The position numbers and the translations under genes are program-made. Below, piece by piece: positions 1-5,598 of a stretch of 5,598 nucleotides of DNA. The number at the start of each line of letters is the position of its first letter. Position 1 is the stretch's first letter. The stretch comes from Rhodovulum sulfidophilum (GTDB lineage Bacteria; Pseudomonadota; Alphaproteobacteria; Rhodobacterales; Rhodobacteraceae), in contig QFPW01000062.1 of the NCBI GenBank assembly GCA_003241785.1, positions 1 to 5,598 of the forward strand, written 5' to 3'. The notes under the pieces are model-generated. The model was not told the origin of the DNA and ran no database searches. It saw only the letters and a list, made by a program, of their open reading frames with translations.

Positions 1-98
1 GTGATCGCGGCCGTCAGCGACGTCTTCCCGTGGTCGACGTGACCGATCGTGCCGATGTTCACATGCGGCTTCGTCCGCTCAAACTTTGCCTTCGCCAT
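1..98 (-). CDS. tuf: Elongation factor Tu, N-terminal fragment (cut by left window edge)
   Basis: EF-Tu is the cytoplasmic GTPase that carries aminoacyl-tRNA to the ribosomal A site. Only the first 32 codons and two bases are present, from ATG at 98-96 to the edge. They read [20 protein letters not shown] and then the P-loop VDHGKT (G1 motif, about residues 19-26), which is diagnostic. A good Shine-Dalgarno, AGGAGAG (complement of 104-110), lies 5 nt before the ATG. The gene follows fusA with a 57-nt gap, the usual place of tufA at the end of a str operon. The coding bases are identical to the first 98 nt of the tuf at 4422, while the upstream sequences differ. The rest of the gene is outside the window, so it is a fragment by position and not evidently broken. 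Confidence 0.95.
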
Positions 99-99
99 C
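1..99 (-). repeat. Inverted copy of tuf 5' end (99-nt perfect repeat, copy A)
   Basis: The reverse complement of 1-99 matches 4421-4519 base for base. The match starts at the G before the start codon and stops at the window edge. The next base upstream differs (C here, A in the other copy), so the left boundary of the identity is real. The two copies point away from each other and flank a 4.3-kb segment. Confidence 0.95.
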
Positions 100-122
100 G
101 TGGCTCTCCTGTTCCTGCGTGA

Positions 123-135
123 GCGGCTGGGCCGC
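123..135 (-). other. Small stem-loop in the fusA-tuf gap
   Basis: GCGGC (123-127) pairs with GCCGC (131-135) across a 3-nt loop. It lies inside the 57-nt gap after fusA. There is no T-run after it, so it is not a convincing intrinsic terminator. It could mark a processing or pausing point that adjusts tuf output relative to fusA, or be chance in GC-rich DNA. Confidence 0.3.
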
Positions 136-155
136 CCGTGTTCCGTTCAGCGCGA

Positions 156-2273
156 TCAGGCGAACTTCGCCTGGATCTCGTCCGAGATGTTCTGCGGCAC
201 CGCCTCGTAATGGTCGAACTGCATCGTGAACACCGCCCGGCCCGAGGACATCGAGCGCAGCGTGTTGATGTAGCCGAACATGTTCGCGAGCGGGACCATC
301 GCGGCGATCGCGATCGCGTTGCCGCGGGTGTCCTGACCCTGCACCTGACCGCGCCGCGAGGTGAGGTCGCCGATGATGCCGCCGGTGTAGTCCTCCGGGG
401 TCACCACCTCGACCTTCATGATCGGCTCGAGCAGCTTCGCGCCCGCCTTCCGAAGGCCCTCGCGCATCGCGGCGCGGGAGGCGATCTCGAAGGCGAGGAC
501 CGAGGAGTCGACGTCGTGGAAGGCGCCGTCGATCAGCGCGACCTTGAAGTCGATCACCGGGAAGCCCGCGAGCGGACCCGAATCCATCACCGACTGGATG
601 CCCTTCTCGACGCCGGGGATGTATTCCTTCGGCACCGAGCCGCCGATGATCTTCGATTCGAACGAGTAGCCTTCGCCCGGCTCGGTCGGCGTGATCTGCA
701 GCTTGACGCGGGCGAACTGGCCCGAACCGCCGGTCTGCTTCTTGTGGGTGTAGTCGATCTCGGCCGGCTTCGAGATGGTCTCGCGATAGGCCACCTGCGG
801 GGCGCCGATGTTCGCCTCGACCTTGAACTCGCGCTTCAGGCGGTCGACGAGGATGTCGAGATGGAGCTCGCCCATGCCCTTCATGATCGTCTGGCCGCTC
901 TCGCGGTCGGTCTCGACGCGGAACGACGGATCCTCGGCGGCGAGCCGCTGCAGACCCTGGGACATCTTCTCCTGGTCGTTCTTGGTCTTCGGCTCGATCG
1001 CGATCTCGATCACCGGCTCCGGGAAGGTCATCGTCTCGAGGACGACGGGCTTCGTCGGATCGCAGAGCGTGTCACCGGTGGTGGTGTCCTTGAGACCCGC
1101 CAGCGCGATGATGTCGCCCGCAAAGGCCTCTTCGATTTCCTCGCGGTTGATCGCATGCATCATCATCATGCGGCCGACGCGCTCGCGCTTCTCCTTGGTG
1201 GAGTTCAGGAGCTGGTCGCCCTTCTTGATCACGCCCGAATAGATCCGGGTGAAGGTGAGCGAGCCGACGAACGGGTCGTTCATGATCTTGAAGGCGAGGC
1301 CCGAGAAGGGCTCGGCGTCGTCCGCGTGGCGGGCGATGTCGCGGGTTTCCGTCTCGTCGCCCGGCTTGAAGCCCATGTAGGCGGGCACGTCGAGCGGGCA
1401 GGGCAGGAAGTCGACCACGGCGTTCAGCATCGGCTGCACGCCCTTGTTCTTGAAGGCCGAGCCGCAGATCACCGGCACGAACTTCATCTGCAGCGTGCCC
1501 TTGCGGAGCAGCGAACGCAGCGTGTCGACGTCGGGCTCCTCGCCCTCGAGATAGGCTTCCATCGCCGCGTCGTCCATCTCGACGGCGAGCTCGATCATGG
1601 TCGCGCGCATCTCGGCGGCCTGGTCGGCGAGCTCGGCGCGGATCGGCTGGCGGGTCCAGGTCGCGCCCAGGTCCTCGCCCTTCCAGGTCCACTCTTCCAT
1701 CGTGATCAGGTCGACGTGACCCTCGAGCGCGGTCTCGGCGCCGATCGGCAGCTGGATCGGGCACGGCGTCGCGCCGGTCCGGTCCTTGATCATCTTCACG
1801 CAGTTGAAGAAGTCGGCGCCGATCTTGTCCATCTTGTTGACGAACACGATCCGCGGCACGCCGTAGCGGTCGGCCTGCCGCCAGACGGTCTCCGTCTGCG
1901 GCTCGACGCCCGCGTTCGCGTCGAGCACGCAGACCGCGCCGTCGAGCACGGCGAGCGAGCGCTCGACCTCGATCGTGAAGTCGACGTGGCCGGGGGTGTC
2001 GATGATGTTGAAGCGGTACTTCGGCGAATTGGTCGAAACGCCGTCCTCGGTACGCTCCCAGAAGGTGGTCGTCGCCGCCGAGGTGATGGTGATGCCCCGC
2101 TCCTGCTCCTGCTCCATCCAGTCCATGGTCGCAGCGCCATCGTGCACTTCGCCGATCTTGTGCGACTTGCCGGTGTAATACAGGATCCGCTCGGTCGTCG
2201 TCGTCTTCCCGGCGTCGATATGCGCCATGATGCCGAAGTTGCGGTAATGGTCGAGGGGATATTCGCGGGCCAT
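156..2273 (-). CDS. fusA: Elongation factor G (translocase GTPase)
   Basis: EF-G drives tRNA-mRNA translocation on the ribosome and, with RRF, ribosome recycling. The protein is 705 residues, a normal full length. Counting from the upstream Met (one more than the chosen start), the G motifs are all intact: P-loop AHIDAGKTT at 18-26, switch I RGITI at 60-64, DTPGH at 93-97 and NKMD at 147-150. Domains II-V follow, including the domain IV stretch GAFHDVDSS and the C-terminal MFGYINTLRSMSSGRAVFTM. The gene has two adjacent ATGs (2276 and 2273). I chose the second because family members begin MAREYPL. A TAGGAA Shine-Dalgarno (complement of 2281-2286) suits either start, with AGGA lying 5 or 8 nt away. 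Gaps are 20-23 nt to rpsG and 57 nt to tuf. Nothing suggests damage. Confidence 0.98.
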   Translation of the reverse strand: MAREYPLDHYRNFGIMAHIDAGKTTTTERILYYTGKSHKIGEVHDGAATMDWMEQEQERGITITSAATTTFWERTEDGVSTNSPKYRFNIIDTPGHVDFTIEVERSLAVLDGAVCVLDANAGVEPQTETVWRQADRYGVPRIVFVNKMDKIGADFFNCVKMIKDRTGATPCPIQLPIGAETALEGHVDLITMEEWTWKGEDLGATWTRQPIRAELADQAAEMRATMIELAVEMDDAAMEAYLEGEEPDVDTLRSLLRKGTLQMKFVPVICGSAFKNKGVQPMLNAVVDFLPCPLDVPAYMGFKPGDETETRDIARHADDAEPFSGLAFKIMNDPFVGSLTFTRIYSGVIKKGDQLLNSTKEKRERVGRMMMMHAINREEIEEAFAGDIIALAGLKDTTTGDTLCDPTKPVVLETMTFPEPVIEIAIEPKTKNDQEKMSQGLQRLAAEDPSFRVETDRESGQTIMKGMGELHLDILVDRLKREFKVEANIGAPQVAYRETISKPAEIDYTHKKQTGGSGQFARVKLQITPTEPGEGYSFESKIIGGSVPKEYIPGVEKGIQSVMDSGPLAGFPVIDFKVALIDGAFHDVDSSVLAFEIASRAAMREGLRKAGAKLLEPIMKVEVVTPEDYTGGIIGDLTSRRGQVQGQDTRGNAIAIAAMVPLANMFGYINTLRSMSSGRAVFTMQFDHYEAVPQNISDEIQAKFA

Positions 2274-2296
2274 CATCGGGTTCCTAAAGTTCGCCG

Positions 2297-2767
2297 TTAC
2301 CAGCGGTAATGGCTGAACGCCTTGTTGGCGTCGGCCATCTTATGAGTGTCTTCGCGCTTCTTCACGGCGGTGCCGCGCATGTTGGCGGCGTCGAGCAGCT
2401 CGCCCGCCAGGCGCTCTTCCATCGTGTGCTCGTTGCGCGCGCGGCTGGCCTTGATCAGCCAGCGGATCGCCAGCGCCTCGCGGCGCTCCGGACGCACTTC
2501 GACGGGGACCTGGTAGGTCGCGCCGCCGACGCGGCGCGAGCGGACCTCGACCGACGGCTTGATGTTGTCGAGGGCCTCGTGGAAGACCTCGATCGGCTCG
2601 CGGCGCAGCTTCTGCTGCACGCGCTCCATCGCGCCGTAGACGATGCCTTCCGCGACCGACTTCTTGCCGTCGTGCATCAGGTTGTTCATGAACTTCGTCA
2701 GGACCTTGTCGCCATACTTGGCGTCCGGCAGAACTTCGCGCTTCTCGGCGCTGTGACGTCGCGACAT
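2297..2767 (-). CDS. rpsG: 30S ribosomal protein S7
   Basis: S7 binds the 3' major domain of 16S rRNA, nucleates assembly of the 30S head and lines the mRNA exit side near the E site. The 156-residue protein is normal length and begins MSRRHSAEKREVLPDAKYGD. It carries the conserved core GGATYQVPVEVRPERREALAIRWL at about 80-104 and ends AFSHYRW, as in other alphaproteobacteria. The start is supported by GGAGAG directly after the rpsL stop codon, 6 nt before the ATG. The rpsL-rpsG gap is only 12 nt, so the two are probably translationally coupled. In E. coli, S7 represses the str operon by binding a structured rpsL-rpsG intercistronic region of about 100 nt. There is no room for that structure here. 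Confidence 0.98.
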   Translation of the reverse strand: MSRRHSAEKREVLPDAKYGDKVLTKFMNNLMHDGKKSVAEGIVYGAMERVQQKLRREPIEVFHEALDNIKPSVEVRSRRVGGATYQVPVEVRPERREALAIRWLIKASRARNEHTMEERLAGELLDAANMRGTAVKKREDTHKMADANKAFSHYRW

Positions 2768-2779
2768 CTCGAACTCTCC

Positions 2780-3151
2780 TTATTTCGGCCGCTTCGCGCC
2801 GTACTTGGACCGGCGCTGGCGACGGTTCTTGACGCCCTGGGTGTCGAGCACGCCGCGCAGGATGTGGTAGCGCACGCCCGGAAGGTCCTTCACACGACCA
2901 CCGCGGATCAGAACGACCGAGTGCTCCTGGAGGTTGTGGCTCTCGCCGGGGATGTAGCTGATGACTTCGAAGCCGTTGGTCAGGCGAACCTTCGCAACCT
3001 TGCGCATCGCCGAGTTCGGCTTCTTCGGCGTCGTGGTGTAGACGCGGGTGCAGACGCCGCGCTTCTGCGGGCTGCCCTGCAGATGCATCGACTTCGACCG
3101 CGTCACTCTGGGCTGCCGCGGGTTGCGGATCAGCTGCTGGATCGTTGGCAT
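2780..3151 (-). CDS. rpsL: 30S ribosomal protein S12
   Basis: S12 sits at the decoding centre of the 30S subunit and controls accuracy. It is the classic target of streptomycin-resistance mutations. The 123-residue protein is full length and contains the invariant blocks CTRVYTTTPKKPNSAMRK (34-51) and GGRVKDLPGVRYH (84-96), ending SKYGAKRPK. Lys43 and Lys88, the usual resistance positions, are wild type. Asp89, modified by RimO in E. coli, is present. Residue 27 is Ser (HLQGSPQKRG) where E. coli has Cys. It is the first gene of the operon. The start codon has only a weak Shine-Dalgarno: a GGGG about 11 nt upstream and no AGGA. The long leader in front may therefore matter for its translation. 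Confidence 0.98.
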   Translation of the reverse strand: MPTIQQLIRNPRQPRVTRSKSMHLQGSPQKRGVCTRVYTTTPKKPNSAMRKVAKVRLTNGFEVISYIPGESHNLQEHSVVLIRGGRVKDLPGVRYHILRGVLDTQGVKNRRQRRSKYGAKRPK

Positions 3152-3366
3152 TCGGTTCTAAACCCCGTCTAACCGTGTCTGTCGTGCGCGTTCAGCGCGT
3201 CTTCTGTTACGCAGGCCCCTCGCACCGTTGTGCGAAATGCCAAAAGTGCCGCGCTCGGACCCGCTTTTCGAATCCGACGCGGCGAATTTCCAGAGGACTG
3301 GGGCATCGCGCCCGAGTCATGACCGCCCAAAACTGATGTTTCGAAGGGAGCGAGCCCCCTTCAGAG
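3152..3366 (-). promoter_or_regulatory. Long structured 5' leader of the rpsL operon
   Basis: About 215 nt separate the predicted transcription start from rpsL, with no supportable gene. In transcript order I see three hairpins. The first is an 8-bp stem with one G-U pair and loop CUCG (3362 to 3343), almost at the 5' end. The second is an imperfect hairpin with AAAAG/CUUUU arms (3268 to 3242) around an inner CCG/CGG stem. The third is a perfect 6-bp stem, UCGCAC/GUGCGA, with loop AACG (3235 to 3220). A weaker GCGC/GCGC pairing follows at 3198 to 3186. The leader could host autogenous control or attenuation. I do not recognise it as a known ribosomal-protein leader family, and no function is shown. 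Confidence 0.4.
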
Positions 3367-3373
3367 CGGGCGG

Positions 3374-3403
3374 AAACTAGTCTTAAAGGCCGATGAATGT
3401 CAA
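3374..3403 (-). promoter_or_regulatory. Sigma70-type promoter of the rpsL-rpsG-fusA-tuf operon
   Basis: On the minus strand a perfect -35 box TTGACA (complement of 3398-3403) is followed after 18 nt by TAGTTT (complement of 3374-3379). With 17-nt spacing the -10 would read CTAGTT. The -10 is imperfect, but the -35 is exact in a GC-rich background and faces rpsL. The start site would be near 3367. Having its own promoter here means the str genes need not depend on read-through from an rpoBC operon. Confidence 0.6.
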
Positions 3404-3479
3404 CCGTGAACCGGCCTCGCCCGGCCAGGTCGCCGGAATGGGCGCAGGCCGCTGATATCATGGCATAAAGCGCCCCACG

Positions 3480-3531
3480 CCGGGCGGCGCCGGCCGATTC
3501 CGCCGCCCGGGCCTAGCGGCGCGGGGCCCGG
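3480..3531 (-). terminator. Two overlapping GC-rich hairpins downstream of the membrane-protein gene
   Basis: A perfect 10-bp inverted repeat (3480-3489 with 3501-3510, 11-nt loop) overlaps a 7-bp one (3507-3513 with 3525-3531, 11-nt loop). They share four bases, 3507-3510, so both cannot form fully at once. They begin 38 nt after the stop at 3569 and lie about 77 nt before the rpsL -35 box, a sensible place to end the upstream transcript. No T-run follows directly; the first TTT on the minus strand is about 10 nt beyond. This may be a U-poor terminator, a Rho-dependent end with a stabilising hairpin, or simply GC-rich spacer. The remainder of 3404-3568 shows nothing I can name. Confidence 0.35.
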
Positions 3532-3568
3532 CGCTCCCCAGATTCGTCGGGCGCGATGACGGGGGAGG

Positions 3569-4213
3569 TCACCGCGCCGCGGGCTCCCCCTCACCCGCCT
3601 CCCCGGCCCGGCCCTCGAGCGCGAGGAGCCCGACCCCGAGCGTCATCGCCTGCGCCGCGAGCGGGAAGGCGAGGAAGGCCCAGGGCACGCCGCCCGCCAT
3701 GCCGAGCAGCGCCCAGCCGCCATGCCCGGCCGACCAGAGGAACCAGGGAAGCGGCGGCTCGCGTCCCGGCTCGCGATAGGCCGCGGCGAGCGCCGGCCAA
3801 TGCGCGGCGAGCGCTGCTGCGGCGGTCATGGCCGCGAAGACCGGACCGAATTCGGCCTCGATCCCCAGCGTGTCCGCGGGCGCCACGAGCAGCGCCCCCC
3901 AGAGCATGAGCCCGAGCGCGGTGCCGGCGGCGCGCCATTCGCGGGCGGCGCCGGCGCCCGCGACCAGCGGCAGGGCGGCGGCCGCCGCCGCGACCAGCGC
4001 GGGCGCGACCAGCGGCGCGGGCAGGCCGAGGCGCGACTGCAGCGCCGCGAAGAGGAGCGCCGCGAGCGGGATCGGCGCGAGCCGCCCCCGCGCCGCCGGC
4101 GGGGCCCCGAGGTAGAGCGCCGCCGCCAGCACCTGCGGCGCGACGATCGCCGCCCCGAACCAGAGCCCGACGCCCGACCCGAGCGGCCCGGCCACTCCCT
4201 GCCCATCCCACAT
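3569..4213 (-). CDS. Multi-pass membrane protein, possibly PQ-loop-like
   Basis: I do not recognise this 214-residue protein with confidence. It is strongly hydrophobic and Ala/Gly/Leu-rich, with about six or seven likely membrane spans near residues 14-36, 46-60, 66-86, 96-111, 121-143, 156-173 and 175-199. The tail is short and hydrophilic (GRAGEAGEGEPAAR). APQVLAAALY at 25-34, and the pattern WPALAAAYR then PLPWFLWSAGHGGWALLGM (139-172), recall the proline-helix and Trp-rich loop layout of PQ-loop/SWEET-type transporters. That is inference from pattern only. Codons end almost always in G or C, which supports real coding. The ATG at 4213 has a G-rich stretch (GGGGGGAAG) about 5 nt upstream. 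It transcribes towards rpsL but is 417 nt away with structure and a promoter between, so it is probably a separate unit. Its promoter was not evident. Confidence 0.75.
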   Translation of the reverse strand: MWDGQGVAGPLGSGVGLWFGAAIVAPQVLAAALYLGAPPAARGRLAPIPLAALLFAALQSRLGLPAPLVAPALVAAAAAALPLVAGAGAAREWRAAGTALGLMLWGALLVAPADTLGIEAEFGPVFAAMTAAAALAAHWPALAAAYREPGREPPLPWFLWSAGHGGWALLGMAGGVPWAFLAFPLAAQAMTLGVGLLALEGRAGEAGEGEPAAR

Positions 4214-4272
4214 GGTGCTTCCCCCCTGCCTGATGCGAATCGTCTAGCGCCGGCCCCGTGACCACCGCGTGA

Positions 4273-4307
4273 CTCCCGCGATCACGGGAGGGCCGGGCGC
4301 CCGGCCC
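4273..4307. repeat. Tandem inverted repeats in the divergent intergenic region
   Basis: CTCCCG (4273-4278) and CGGGAG (4285-4290) form a 6-bp stem with a 6-nt loop. This is followed directly, sharing base 4290, by a perfect 18-bp palindrome at 4290-4307 with no loop. They sit between the starts of the membrane-protein gene and tuf. That location favours an operator-like or DNA-structural role over termination, though chance in very GC-rich spacer is possible. Confidence 0.45.
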
Positions 4308-4330
4308 GGGTCCCCCCTGAGCGCCGCTCC

Positions 4331-4359
4331 TTGCGTTTGACGTGATTTCCTCCTAAATG
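4331..4359 (+). promoter_or_regulatory. Possible promoter for the plus-strand tuf
   Basis: TTGCGT (4331-4336) and TAAATG (4354-4359) are 17 nt apart and face tuf. A better -35 match, TTGACG (4337-4342), overlaps this but lies only 11 nt from the same -10-like box. This is the only AT-rich, promoter-like patch in the 208-nt divergent region, so tuf transcription probably starts near here, leaving a leader of about 55 nt. The exact boxes are uncertain. Confidence 0.35.
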
Positions 4360-4421
4360 CGGCGCGCATCGAAAAACGGCTCCGCCCCCGCGCGGCCGCC
4401 GCGACAGCAGGAAAAGGCGAG

Positions 4422-5596
<1,175 letters not shown>

Positions 5597-5598
5597 TC

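Noticed and set aside
1151..1167. CAT triplet run inside fusA
   Set aside because: It encodes the RMMMMHA stretch of EF-G domain II, which I recall as typical of this lineage's EF-G, and is not a separate repeat element.
138..2309. 723-codon open frame on the plus strand opposite fusA
   Set aside because: It mirrors EF-G codon bias in GC-rich DNA. Its translation is rich in Arg, Asp, His and Leu with no recognisable domain, and fusA fully explains the stretch.
2309..3172. 287-codon plus-strand frame opposite rpsG and rpsL
   Set aside because: It is an antisense shadow running through two unmistakable ribosomal protein genes and has no domain of its own.
3207..3320. Possible 37-codon leader peptide (MTRARCPS...) upstream of rpsL
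   Set aside because: No good ribosome binding site, no regulatory codon run and no recognisable sequence. Open frames this short are expected by chance here.
3591..4265. Arg/Gly/Ala-rich frames overlapping the membrane-protein gene on both strands (for example 3722-4261 plus)
   Set aside because: They have low-complexity Arg-rich translations, whereas the 3569-4213 frame shows ordered membrane spans and G/C-ending codons.

Overview
The window comes from a high-GC alphaproteobacterium. The protein wording is closest to Rhodobacterales and relatives. EF-Tu reads KYFGEFKAYDQID and GRHTPFFANYRPQFYFR, EF-G carries the ERTEDGVSTNSPKYRF insertion after switch I, S7 ends AFSHYRW and S12 ends SKYGAKRPK. 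No finer placement is possible by eye.

Layout. On the minus strand, reading from about 3400 down to 1, is a str operon: a sigma70-type promoter, a leader of about 215 nt with several hairpins, then rpsL (S12), rpsG (S7), fusA (EF-G) and the first 98 nt of a tuf gene (EF-Tu), which runs off the left edge. Gaps are 12, 20 or 23 (depending on the fusA start) and 57 nt, so co-transcription is very likely. Upstream lies a GC-rich, hairpin-forming spacer. Then comes an unrecognised 214-residue multi-pass membrane protein, also on the minus strand (3569-4213). A divergent 208-nt intergenic region with strong palindromes separates it from a second tuf gene on the plus strand (4422-5596), which fills the rest of the window.

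How the genes work together. S12 and S7 are 30S proteins of the decoding centre and the head/mRNA exit side. EF-Tu delivers aminoacyl-tRNA and EF-G translocates. The operon therefore links ribosome synthesis with elongation-factor supply. Two tuf genes are common in Proteobacteria. Here the second is divergent and only about 1.3 kb from the operon's first gene.

The main oddity is in the second tuf: one base is missing after 98 nt of coding sequence, which shifts the frame. The first tuf copy is cut off by the window edge after the same 98 nt. The two copies are identical over 99 nt (1-99 against 4421-4519) and differ just upstream. The frameshift therefore sits exactly where the left edge cuts the same repeat, which looks like a contig join at a collapsed repeat and not a real mutation. 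I see no CRISPR, mobile element, tRNA, rRNA or novel multi-gene system. Apart from the membrane protein and the non-coding structures, the content is core translation machinery.
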